64,000 nucleotides of DNA, from NCBI RefSeq assembly GCF_036881715.1, contig NZ_JBAKBF010000014.1, positions 1 to 64,000 of the forward strand, written 5' to 3'. The stretch's first letter is position 1. Each line of letters starts with the position of its first letter. The notes beneath the pieces are model-generated. The model searched no databases and had not been told where the DNA came from. It saw only the letters and a list, made by a program, of their open reading frames with translations. Of this stretch, positions 17,921 through 26,485 are shown one piece after another. The stretch is from Pannonibacter anstelovis. Lineage in GTDB: Bacteria; Pseudomonadota; Alphaproteobacteria; Rhizobiales; Stappiaceae. The position numbers were made by a program, and so were the translations under genes.

Positions 17921-18220
17921 ATGCACAACGATGCCATCGAGGTCATCGCTCATCTTGATCTGGCAGGACAGGCGCGAGTTGGGCTTCACGTCATAGGCGA
18001 AGTCCAGCATGTCCTCTTCCATCGGATCGGGAGAGCCGGTGCGGCCGGTCCAGGCTTCGTCAACATAGACATGGCACGTGGCGCAGGCGCAGGCCCCGCC
18101 ACATTCGGCCTCGATGCCAGGGACCATGTGTTTGATGGCGCTTTCCATGACGGTGGCGCCGCTTGAGGCCTCCACATCATGGCGGGCACCGTCAGCGGTG
18201 ATGAATGTGATTTTCGGCAT
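17900..18220 (-). CDS. [2Fe-2S] ferredoxin
   Basis: A 106-residue adrenodoxin/FdxB-type [2Fe-2S] ferredoxin, an electron carrier in the cytoplasm. Cluster ligands are Cys40, Cys46 and Cys49 (C-X5-C-X2-C) and Cys86 in RLSCQI; an extra Cys44 lies inside the loop. I start it at the ATG at 18220 (MPKITFITADG), the family's usual beginning; frames from 18235 or 18265 add 5-15 residues and none has a strong ribosome site. The stop codon lies within the first unit of the 37-bp repeat array. The neighbours (HPt protein, MFS) do not identify its redox partner. Confidence 0.92.
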   Translation of the reverse strand: MPKITFITADGARHDVEASSGATVMESAIKHMVPGIEAECGGACACATCHVYVDEAWTGRTGSPDPMEEDMLDFAYDVKPNSRLSCQIKMSDDLDGIVVHVPERQA

Positions 18221-18316
18221 GATGATCGCGTCCATCCTGCGGGGGAAGTTTGATCCACACGACATAAAGGTTCGGACGCAAAGGTCAAGAACCGCACACG
18301 CGGCAAACGGGCGGGA

Positions 18317-18688
18317 TCAGCCCTCGATCAGTTCGCGGATGAAATCATTCGTCTCGCCCACGAGGCTGACGAGCGTCAGGAAGGCAGGAGAACTGCCCTC
18401 CCGCAGTTCCTCTTCTACCGTATCACAGACATCTGCCAGCCGCAGCGCTCCGATGCCGCGCGCCGAGCCCTTGAGGCTGTGCACCAGATCGGCCTGGTGC
18501 TGGCGGTCATCAGCAGCGGAGAGTTCGCTGATCAGCGTTTTGGAGCGGGCAAGGAAAAGCTTGAGAACCTCCTGCTGGAGTTCCCGGTTACCAAGGGTGT
18601 TCGTTGCAAGCTGCGCAAGATCGATCGGGGCATGCCCCCCGTGCCGGACAAAGCGGTCCGTGCTGCCCTTGCTGGCCATATTCGCCAT
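18317..18688 (-). CDS. HPt domain protein
   Basis: A stand-alone histidine phosphotransfer protein (about 123 residues from the ATG at 18688). The phosphorylatable histidine is His70 in LVHSLKGSARGIGA, within the four-helix HPt fold. Such proteins relay phosphate between hybrid kinases and response regulators; in alphaproteobacteria some feed the CtrA pathway, but nothing here identifies the partners. The start is uncertain: GTG at 18715, ATG at 18688 or ATG at 18679; the last two have G-rich sequences upstream. No kinase or receiver gene is adjacent. Confidence 0.82.
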   Translation of the reverse strand: MANMASKGSTDRFVRHGGHAPIDLAQLATNTLGNRELQQEVLKLFLARSKTLISELSAADDRQHQADLVHSLKGSARGIGALRLADVCDTVEEELREGSSPAFLTLVSLVGETNDFIRELIEG

Positions 18689-18956
18689 CCCAGCCACCCC
18701 GTTACTCAAATACACAGGCCGGGGCGAGACCCGGCTTCCTCAGGCTTGTTACCCGAATGAATGCCCGCCTGTCCGCAAAGGTGAGGTTAAGATCCCCAGC
18801 TCAAACCGTTGCCAATCCGCCTCTCTGCGCAACAAAGTGAATCTTTGGTTAACGCAGATAAACGAATTTTAGATATCCGCGCAGGCAAGCCTCCACCATC
18901 CCAGGCCGCGGACGCACAGCTGTCCCAAGATGGCAGGCCGTTGCAGCCGGCAGTGA

Positions 18957-19262
18957 CTATTTGCCGGAGGCGGCGATGACGGCCTTGCGTCCCGCATCCG
19001 TCAGGCGGCAGACGAGCCAGTCCGGCTTGATTGGGTTGGAAAACCAAGGCTCTGCCCAGCCTGCAGCCATGCAGGCGCGGATTGTGGCAGGGGGAATTGA
19101 GCGGCCCTCATCGTCAAAAAGTGGAAGTTTTCCACCGGCCTGCGCCAAGCCTCTGGCAAGCCACTTGAGCTGTGCCGCAGAGGGCTTTTTCGCACCAGCT
19201 GCCTCAGGTGCGGTGGTGTCCGCAGGCCCGCCCGAGGACGATCTTACGTTGCGTTGACTCAT
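18957..19262 (-). CDS. Conserved hypothetical small protein
   Basis: A 101-residue protein of unknown function. After about 30 Ser/Gly/Ala-rich residues there is a compact domain, QLKWLARGLAQAGGKLPLFD through NPIKPDWLVCRLTDAGRKAV, which looks like a small helix-turn-helix or winged-helix-type fold seen in hypothetical alphaproteobacterial proteins; this is a weak impression. The ATG at 19262 has GGAGG at 19273-19277; the frame also extends to 19292. It is divergent from the giant coiled-coil gene, with a 280-base gap in which I saw no clear motif. Confidence 0.7.
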   Translation of the reverse strand: MSQRNVRSSSGGPADTTAPEAAGAKKPSAAQLKWLARGLAQAGGKLPLFDDEGRSIPPATIRACMAAGWAEPWFSNPIKPDWLVCRLTDAGRKAVIAASGK

Positions 19263-19542
19263 GGCTTCACCACCTCCGGCAGACTGACTCACAATGGCGT
19301 TTCTTGTTCCTTAACGCAGATTGTGCCATTACGTTGTCTGATGCGGCAAGATGGGGAAAAGGCCGCCTGACTCAGCGTCAGGCAGCCGATGCGGCGGCAC
19401 CCTGTCCTGTCCTGTCATGTCCAAGCGGCGGACGGTTTCTGCGTCAGAATCGAGGCGGAGGCAGACCCGGAACGGCGCGGGAAAACGTGCTCGGTGGCTC
19501 AGGCCTCCGATTTGTAATGAGTTCGGATGTGAGGCGATCCAG

Positions 19543-22500
19543 ATGGCAAATCCCCCGAAGGTGAAAGACCCGGCGGAAGCGGCACTGTCGGCAGTTGAAG
19601 AGGCGCTGAAGCTCGACTTCGGCGGCCCGGCAACGGCTGCGGGCAGCGATGACGGGGCCCGCGCGGCCCTTGGCGAAGCGGCACGCGCCGAAAGACCGGG
19701 CAGCGGATCTTCCGATGCAGCAGATAGCACTGCATCCGGCGAGGGGCGCCGGGGCCGGGGACGCGGCGGACGCCCGCCTGCGGCCAATGACGACCGCCGC
19801 ACCATCGGCAATCTGATTTTCGCCCTGCAGCGCCGTCCATCGGCTGCCCCCTTCTGGGTGGCGCTGGTGCTGAGCGTCGTCTGGGGCGCCATCGGGTCGA
19901 TCCTCACCATCTCCAGCTTCGGCACGCAGATCGAAGCCCTGTCCAGCGGCGCGGGCCTTTCCGCAGCCCCCGGTCTGGTGCTTGCCGGCGTTGCCATTGC
20001 CGTGCCGGTCCTGTTCTTCTGGGTCATGGCCATGATGATCTGGCGCGCGCAGGAAATGCGCATCGTCGCCCGTGGCATGACGGAAGTGGCTCTGCGCCTT
20101 GCAGAACCGGAAGACATGGCCAAGGAATCGGTTCTGTCCGTTGGCCAGGCCATCCGCCGCGAAGTCGCTGCAATGGGCGACGGCATCGAGCGCGCCATTG
20201 CCCGCGCCAGCGAGCTGGAAGTCCTCGTCCATAACGAAGTCTCCTCGCTCGAGCGTTCCTACAACGACAACGAGCTGAAGATCCGCGCCCTCATCGAGGA
20301 ACTGGTCAGCCAGCGCGAGGCCATCCTTGCCAATGCCGACCGGGTGCGTGAGTCCATTTCCGGCGCTCACGAGAGCTTTGCCGGGCAGCTGTCCGCCACC
20401 TCCGAGGAAATCTCCAAGACGGTCGATACGGCGACCTCGCGCCTTATGTCTGCCGTGGAAGACCGCATCAATGAGCTGACCAGCTCCGTCGACAGCCGCA
20501 TCGACGCGCTCAGCTCTACGCTCAATGCTTCCGGTTCCGAACTGGTCGACGCCCTCACCGACCGCGCCGGCGACTATGTGGCCCGCCTCACTTCTTCCGG
20601 CAGCGAACTGGTCGACAACCTGTCGCGCACCGGCAACGACATGTGGGAAACCCTGTCCGCCCGTGGCAAGGAGGTCAACGACCGCTTTGCCGAAACAGCC
20701 AGCAGCTTTGTCCAGACGCTGGACTTGCGCGGCGGCGAAATCACCACGACCCTTACCCAGCGCACGCAGGAATTCACCGAGGCGCTGGAACGCACCGGCA
20801 ACACCGTTGGCGAAACCATTGCGCTGCGCGGTGATGAAATCAACGCGACCCTGTCGCTTACCTCGGGCCGCCTGATTGACACCATCTCCGCCCGCACCGA
20901 TGAGCTGATCACCACTGTCGACACCCGCGTGTCGCAGCTGGATGCTTCGCTCAGCGACACCGGCGAGCGCGTTGTCAGCAGCATCACCGAGCGCGGCCAG
21001 GCCGTCACCGACGCCATCTCCTTCAAGGGCGCCGAGATCGTCGAGACCCTCGCCGAGCGCAGCTCCGAGGTCGCCGAGATCCTGCGCGGCACCGGTGAAT
21101 CCATCGTCGTGGATCTGTCCCTGCGCGGCGGCGAAATCGCTGCGAAGCTGGATGCAACATCCTCCAGCCTCGCCGAGACCATCACCGGCCGCGGCGGCGA
21201 TCTGGCGGACCGCCTCGGCTCCATCAGCGAGCGCATCGAGACGGCCATCACCGTGCACGGTGCTGAACTCGACACCCGCCTTGGCGCGCGTGGCACCGAA
21301 ATGGCCCTGCTCATCGAGAGCCAGACCATCGGCTTCCGTGAGACGCTGCAGGCAGCATCCTCCGAAATCTCCAGCTCGCTCGGCCAGCGCACCACGGAGC
21401 TCGCCCAGAAGCTGGCCGAGACCGGCACCGAACTCGCCCGCCTCATCGGCACACGTGGCGAGCGCGTCAGCGCCGACATCGGCTCCGTCGGCGACCGCAT
21501 TGCCGAGACCATGGAACTGCGCGGCCAGGCCCTGCAGGAAGGCCTTGCGACCCACCTCACCGAGCTGGAAAAGATTGTCACCGAGCGCGGTTCGCAGCTG
21601 GTCGAAAGCTTCGACAGCCGTTCCACCGTGCTGGCGCAGACGCTCGACAGCCGACTGGAAACCCTAGACCAGACCTTCGAGCACCGCGTTGGCGGGCTCG
21701 ATCTGGCACTCGACAGCCGCATCAGCCGCATCGACCAGACGTTCGATGCGCGCATTGGCGGGCTGGAAACAACGCTCAGCGACAACATCAACCGCTTCGA
21801 TCAGACCTTTGAAGCCCGGGCCAGCAGCCTCGACGCTGCGCTCGACAGCCGCCTTGGCCGTCTGGACCAGACCTTCGACAACCGCATCACCACGCTGGAT
21901 ACAGCGCTGGGTGACAGCATCAACCGGCTTGACCAGACCTTCGAAATCCGCGCCAGCGGCCTTGATGCCTCGCTTGACAGCCGCATCAACAGCCTGGATC
22001 TGACGCTGGAGCAGCGCACGGCTGCCTTCGAAGCGGCTCTGGAAACGCGCACGGTCATGCTCTCCGATGCGATCAGCACCCGCACGGAACTGCTCAGCGA
22101 GACGCTCGAACAGAAGTCGCGCACCATTGCTGACGTTCTGGCCGACCGCTCCGACGCGATCACCTTCGAACTGGCACGGCGCGTGGAAACAGCCGGCGAA
22201 TCTCTCGCCGACAAGGCCGACACCGTGGGACGCCTCATTGGCGAACGCGTGGATCAGGCCGCCGAAGCCATCTCCGAGAAGGCCGATCACCTTGCCCAGA
22301 GCATGATTGCCGGCACTGAGCGGATCGATCAGACCCTCGACAGCCGTGCCCGCCAGATCAGCGAAACCCTGATTGCCCGCACCCGCGAGATCGCCAAGGC
22401 ATTCGTCGACGGCCAGTCCGAAATGGCACAGGCACTCGACAGCCGCCTCGACGAGGCAGGCTCTGTTCTGGCCCGCCAGAGCGCGGAACTGACCGAGTCC

Positions 22501-25230
22501 CTCTCCGAACGGATTGCGGAAATCAACGTGTCGCTCGGCGCCAAGGTGTTCGAAGTGGCGGAAACCCTCGACAGCCGCGCCAGCCAGCTGGAATCGGTTC
22601 TCACCGACCGCCTGTCCTCCATCTCCGGCACCCTGACGTCGGAGACCGAGCGCGCCCGTCTGGTGCTGACCGAAGCCATGCAGGATGCCACCTCGACGCT
22701 GAGCGGCGAGAGCACCCGCGTCCGCGAGATGGTGCTGGACGCCGTCACGCAGGCCGCTTCCGCCCTCTCCGAAGAGCGCAGCCGCACCGTCGAGACGGTC
22801 AGCACGACCTTCTCCGACGTCACAGGCAAGCTGTCTGGTGAAGGCGACCGCCTGCGCCAGCTGGTGCTGGGTGCCGTTGGCGAAGCACGTGGCGTTCTGG
22901 TTGGCGAAAGCCAGCGGGCCGCAGAAACCGTTACCAGCGCCATGGCCCTGGCAACCGGTTCGCTGTCGGGCGAAGGCGAGCGCATCCGCGATATGGTGCT
23001 GACGGCAGTCGGCGAAGTGCGCAGCGTGCTGGAAGGCGAAAGCCAGAAGGCTGCCGAGAGCGTCACCGGCGCAATGACCGTTGCCACCGGCTCCCTCTCC
23101 GGCGAAGGCGAGCGCATCCGCAACATGGTGCTCAGCGCCGTTGCCGAGGCTGCCCGCTCCATGGCCGTGGAAAGCGAGAAGGCCCGCACGCTCTACGTGA
23201 GCACACTGGCCGAGTTCTCCGGCTCTCTGACCGGCGAAAGCGACAAGGTGCGCGGCGATCTTGCCCGCACGATCGCGGAAATCTCCGGCAACCTCAATGC
23301 CGAGAGCGAGCATGCCCGCGTCACCCTCACCCGCACCGTGGAAGAGATGCGCAATCTCATCTCCGGCGAGGCGGACTCGGTGCGCAGCCGCGTCAGTGGC
23401 GCCGTGCAGCAGGCAGCCGATATGCTGTCCCAGCGCGGCCATGCCGTTGCCCAGGAAATGCTCGAGAAGGCCGCAGCCCTCAACGAAGCCTTCTCCTCGC
23501 AGAGCGCAGAGTTCACCAAGCTCGTGGGTGAAGACGGCAACCAGCTGGTTGCTGCCATCGAAACCCGCGCCAATGAACTCACTGGCCGTGTGTCCGAGAT
23601 CCACCGCGCCATCCTTGACGCCATCTCCGTCAAGGGCCGCGACGTCACCGAGAGCTTCGCACAGCGCGGCCTCGAGGCGACCCGTTCGCTGGTGGAAGCA
23701 GGAGACCGCATCATCAACGGCCTCGACGAGCGCAGCAACCGCGCCGTCAACGTCCTGGAAGAGACCAAGCTGCGTCTGGAAGCCGACGTTTCGGCCATCC
23801 TGGACCGCCTTGACCAGTCGAACAGCACGCTGCATCAGGTGATGACAGACGCAGGTCAGAACCTGTCGGACGTGGAGACCAACCTGGCCCGCCGGGCCAG
23901 CGAGTTCCGCTCCGCCGTGGACCGTGCCGTCGCAGAAACCAACTCCTCTACCGGCCTCATCGACGGGCAGGTTGGGGCGCTGCGGGATATCTCGACTACG
24001 GTTCTGGCCGACATCAAGGCCCTGTCGACCCGCTTCGACCAGCAGAGCCAGGATCTCATCAGCGCGGCACGTCACCTTGAGGAGACGAACCGTCTGGTCG
24101 AGGGCCGCGTGGCCGAGCGCAAGACCGCCATTGAACAGGTGGCCGACACGCTGCTGGCAAAGACCGAAACGGTCGACACGCTGATGCGCACCTTCACCAG
24201 CACGCTGACGGAAACGCTGGACTCGGCTGATGACCGGGCCCGCGAAGCCGCCACCATGCTCTCGGCTGCTGCCGAAGCTGCCTCGCGTCAGGTGGCCGAG
24301 CAGTTCGAATCCATGCGCCTCACCGCAGGCATGGAGGGTCAGCGCGCCCGCGACGCAATCCGCGCCGTGCAGGACGAGATCATGACGGAAATGAGCCGCA
24401 CCGTGACAGAAGCACAGGAGCGGTTCGGCGAAGCGGCAACCCGCATGCGGGATGTTGCCCGCGAGGTGCACCGCGAGCTGGAGGCAACCCGCAAGGAACT
24501 GAAGCAGGGCGTTCTCAACCTGCCGGAAGAGGCGGAAGAATCGTCTGCCGCCCTGCGCAAGGTCGTCAACGAGCAGATCCGCGCACTCACCGAGCTGTCG
24601 GATATCGTCGCCCGCCAGTCGAGCGCACTGGATATCTCACGCCCGCAGGAGCGTGCCGTTGCCGCCAGCGCGGCCCCGGCTGCGAGCTACGCCGCCCAGA
24701 GCCGTCCGGCGGCCCCTGCCCCGCGCAGCGAGCCGGAACCGCGGCCTGCAGCAACGCGCCGCCCGGCAGCGGCCCCTGCTCCCGAGCAGGCACCGGAAGC
24801 AGGAAGCGGCAAGGGTTGGGTGAGCGATCTGCTGCGCCGCGCCTCGCGTGACGAGGACGGCGGCAAGGCACCCCGCAGCCCGCTGCACATGGTGGAAAGC
24901 CTGAATTCGCTGTCCATGGACATCGCCCGGGCCATTGACCATGAGACCTTCATCGATCTGTGGGACCGCTACAAGCGCGGCGAACGGCATGTGTTCACCC
25001 GCCGTCTCTACACGCTGCAGGGCCAGCAGACCTTCGACGAGATCCGCCAGAAATACGGCCGCGATCCGGAATTCCGCACGGCGGTTGACCGGTACATCGC
25101 CGATTTCGAGCAGCTCCTCACGCAGGTCTCGCGCAATGACCGTGACAACATGCTGGGTCAGACCTATCTGACCTCCGACACGGGCAAGGTCTACACCATG
25201 CTGGCCCACGCCAGCGGCCGCCTCGACTGA
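19543..25230 (+). CDS. gpr: Giant membrane-anchored hendecad-repeat protein, GPR/RgsE type
   Basis: An 1895-residue protein resembling GROWTH POLE RING protein of Agrobacterium tumefaciens (RgsE in Sinorhizobium), which forms a ring at the growing pole and is needed for polar growth. Residues 1-100 are charged and low-complexity; two membrane segments lie at about 103-125 and 144-167. Residues 263-1428 are an unbroken series of 106 eleven-residue repeats, including six 22-mers (708-839) and six 44-mers (1053-1316), as in apolipoproteins. Further coiled-coil continues to about 1690, then a Pro/Ala linker, and a conserved globular C-terminus (about 1755-1895) with FIDLWDRYKRGERHVFTRRL. I chose the ATG at 19543 (MANPPKVKDPAEAAL), with GTGAGG 8 bases upstream; a start at 19351 adds 64 atypical residues. 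A strong terminator follows. Assignment rests on architecture and remembered family features. Confidence 0.85.
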   Translation: MANPPKVKDPAEAALSAVEEALKLDFGGPATAAGSDDGARAALGEAARAERPGSGSSDAADSTASGEGRRGRGRGGRPPAANDDRRTIGNLIFALQRRPSAAPFWVALVLSVVWGAIGSILTISSFGTQIEALSSGAGLSAAPGLVLAGVAIAVPVLFFWVMAMMIWRAQEMRIVARGMTEVALRLAEPEDMAKESVLSVGQAIRREVAAMGDGIERAIARASELEVLVHNEVSSLERSYNDNELKIRALIEELVSQREAILANADRVRESISGAHESFAGQLSATSEEISKTVDTATSRLMSAVEDRINELTSSVDSRIDALSSTLNASGSELVDALTDRAGDYVARLTSSGSELVDNLSRTGNDMWETLSARGKEVNDRFAETASSFVQTLDLRGGEITTTLTQRTQEFTEALERTGNTVGETIALRGDEINATLSLTSGRLIDTISARTDELITTVDTRVSQLDASLSDTGERVVSSITERGQAVTDAISFKGAEIVETLAERSSEVAEILRGTGESIVVDLSLRGGEIAAKLDATSSSLAETITGRGGDLADRLGSISERIETAITVHGAELDTRLGARGTEMALLIESQTIGFRETLQAASSEISSSLGQRTTELAQKLAETGTELARLIGTRGERVSADIGSVGDRIAETMELRGQALQEGLATHLTELEKIVTERGSQLVESFDSRSTVLAQTLDSRLETLDQTFEHRVGGLDLALDSRISRIDQTFDARIGGLETTLSDNINRFDQTFEARASSLDAALDSRLGRLDQTFDNRITTLDTALGDSINRLDQTFEIRASGLDASLDSRINSLDLTLEQRTAAFEAALETRTVMLSDAISTRTELLSETLEQKSRTIADVLADRSDAITFELARRVETAGESLADKADTVGRLIGERVDQAAEAISEKADHLAQSMIAGTERIDQTLDSRARQISETLIARTREIAKAFVDGQSEMAQALDSRLDEAGSVLARQSAELTESLSERIAEINVSLGAKVFEVAETLDSRASQLESVLTDRLSSISGTLTSETERARLVLTEAMQDATSTLSGESTRVREMVLDAVTQAASALSEERSRTVETVSTTFSDVTGKLSGEGDRLRQLVLGAVGEARGVLVGESQRAAETVTSAMALATGSLSGEGERIRDMVLTAVGEVRSVLEGESQKAAESVTGAMTVATGSLSGEGERIRNMVLSAVAEAARSMAVESEKARTLYVSTLAEFSGSLTGESDKVRGDLARTIAEISGNLNAESEHARVTLTRTVEEMRNLISGEADSVRSRVSGAVQQAADMLSQRGHAVAQEMLEKAAALNEAFSSQSAEFTKLVGEDGNQLVAAIETRANELTGRVSEIHRAILDAISVKGRDVTESFAQRGLEATRSLVEAGDRIINGLDERSNRAVNVLEETKLRLEADVSAILDRLDQSNSTLHQVMTDAGQNLSDVETNLARRASEFRSAVDRAVAETNSSTGLIDGQVGALRDISTTVLADIKALSTRFDQQSQDLISAARHLEETNRLVEGRVAERKTAIEQVADTLLAKTETVDTLMRTFTSTLTETLDSADDRAREAATMLSAAAEAASRQVAEQFESMRLTAGMEGQRARDAIRAVQDEIMTEMSRTVTEAQERFGEAATRMRDVAREVHRELEATRKELKQGVLNLPEEAEESSAALRKVVNEQIRALTELSDIVARQSSALDISRPQERAVAASAAPAASYAAQSRPAAPAPRSEPEPRPAATRRPAAAPAPEQAPEAGSGKGWVSDLLRRASRDEDGGKAPRSPLHMVESLNSLSMDIARAIDHETFIDLWDRYKRGERHVFTRRLYTLQGQQTFDEIRQKYGRDPEFRTAVDRYIADFEQLLTQVSRNDRDNMLGQTYLTSDTGKVYTMLAHASGRLD

Positions 25231-25253
25231 GACAGCCTGACCTGAAACAGAAG

Positions 25254-25287
25254 AAGCCCGCCGGAGCGATCCGGCGGGCTTTTTTTA
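25254..25287 (+). terminator. Rho-independent terminator after the GPR-like gene
   Basis: A GC-rich perfect stem (25254-25265 with 25270-25281) with loop GCGA and a run of seven T lies 24 bases after the stop codon. Confidence 0.92.
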
Positions 25288-25369
25288 GGCCTATGAGCAT
25301 CCTGACGCTGCTGCGCAGGATCCTGCCGAAGTCGCAGAACCAACTGGCAGAAAATCCCTGACAGGTCGT

Positions 25370-25500
25370 GGCACAAGGCCGGGACGGCGCGGTGGGGGGC
25401 GGCACGGGGGCCGTTCAGGCAGTGCCCGGTCACTTCGGCAGAGCCCCCGGAATCTCCTGCGATAGGAGATAAGCTCTCTCCGCCGTCCCGGCCTTGTGCC
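25370..25500. repeat. Inverted pair of dispersed palindromic repeats
   Basis: The 20 bases at 25370-25389 are the exact reverse complement of 25481-25500, 91 bases apart, and match the repeat at 17658 with one substitution. A smaller hairpin (ATCTCCT/AGGAGAT) lies at 25452-25470. The surrounding 25288-25742 gap holds no supported gene; a further GC-rich palindromic stretch lies near 25675-25700. Confidence 0.8.
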
Positions 25501-25742
25501 GGGCCCTGTGAGGCAGGCACTGCTTCCTGCTCTCTCAAGCCGCAGTCACAACCTCTGAGCCAAGGTCCACTCGTTCGCAGAGAGGTGAGGTTGAGCTCCG
25601 GCGCAAAGTCTTGCTGCGGACGGGAGCTTGCCGCCCGGCAACAGACAGTTTCATTTTCTCTGCAAACGGTCGGGGCCCGGCTCGCGCTGCGCTAGGCCGG
25701 GGTGACTCAGTGCCGGTTACCAGTACCCTGCCCTGTCACACG

Positions 25743-26360
25743 TCAGACCTTTGAAATGACCCAGGCTGCCAGTTCGGCGAAGACCTGCCCTGCGGCGGAG
25801 TTCATCGCCCGCACAGCCTGTTCAGCACTCTGGCCGCCAGAGGGCACTTCGGCGCGGAAGACCTGGCTGTCCACCGTCCGGCCGTTGCGGTCGTTCACGA
25901 GCCGGGCTGCGATTTCCACGACGCCGCGCGCACTGCCGGCGATGTTCAGTTCAAAGGACCGGATCTCGGTCTGCAGCTGATAATCGATCAGCAAGCCATC
26001 ACCCGGCATGCCGACCCCGCGCAGACGGCCGGTATTCTCGAGGGTCCGCACCAAACCGGTCTGCACCACATTGCCGAGCTGATCAGCCCAGGCAGCCTGC
26101 GGAAAATAGCTGTAGACCGGCCCTTGCTGCGCCACGGCGATGTTGCTGCTGTCGAGCGCCTGCAGCGCCTTCGGCACAGCGACCAGCACCTGAACGGGCT
26201 TGCGGGCACCACCTGCACTGGCCGCCGCCGCCGGAGCCTCGATACCATAGAGCGCACTGGGAGCAGTGGAAGCACAGGCAGACAGGCCTGCCGCCAGGGC
26301 TCCAAGCCCCAGAAGCGTCACTGCACGGCGGCGGTTGATCAGCGTTACAGCGTCGGTCAT
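25743..26360 (-). CDS. ABC-type transport auxiliary lipoprotein (Mla/Pqi operon)
   Basis: A 205-residue lipoprotein of the ABC-transport auxiliary (PqiC/YmbA-like) family. The signal peptide carries an arginine triplet (residues 10-12) and the lipobox LSAC with lipidated Cys29. The remainder includes the conserved SRV-like segment QVLVAVPKALQALDSSNIAV and a SAEQAVRAMNSAAGQVFAELA C-terminal helix. It is the last gene of the mlaE-mlaF-mlaD operon, 126 bases after mlaD, which supports a role with the MCE complex in moving lipids across the periplasm. The ATG at 26360 was chosen over 26459 because it directly gives a lipoprotein signal peptide and has AAGGG upstream. Confidence 0.88.
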   Translation of the reverse strand: MTDAVTLINRRRAVTLLGLGALAAGLSACASTAPSALYGIEAPAAAASAGGARKPVQVLVAVPKALQALDSSNIAVAQQGPVYSYFPQAAWADQLGNVVQTGLVRTLENTGRLRGVGMPGDGLLIDYQLQTEIRSFELNIAGSARGVVEIAARLVNDRNGRTVDSQVFRAEVPSGGQSAEQAVRAMNSAAGQVFAELAAWVISKV

Positions 26361-26485
26361 GCCCTTCGTCTTCCCGGCCTGTGCCGTTCCTTGCCAGGCC
26401 GCAGCGCCGCAACGCCATGGCCCCTGTTTCGTCGGTATCCCGTCACCGCCTGAGGGCAAGGCAGCCCTTCAGGCAGCACCGGTTT

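Noticed and set aside
19351..19542. Upstream start of the GPR-like gene at 19351
   Set aside because: The added 64 residues are Arg/Ser-rich with Cys and no similarity pattern; the ATG at 19543 has a better ribosome site and a typical start.
21664..24471. Antisense open frame of 935 codons (and others of 703 and 405 codons) opposite the GPR-like gene
   Set aside because: They mirror the strongly biased codons and 33-bp periodicity of the sense gene, show no domain, and the sense strand has clear protein features and a terminator.
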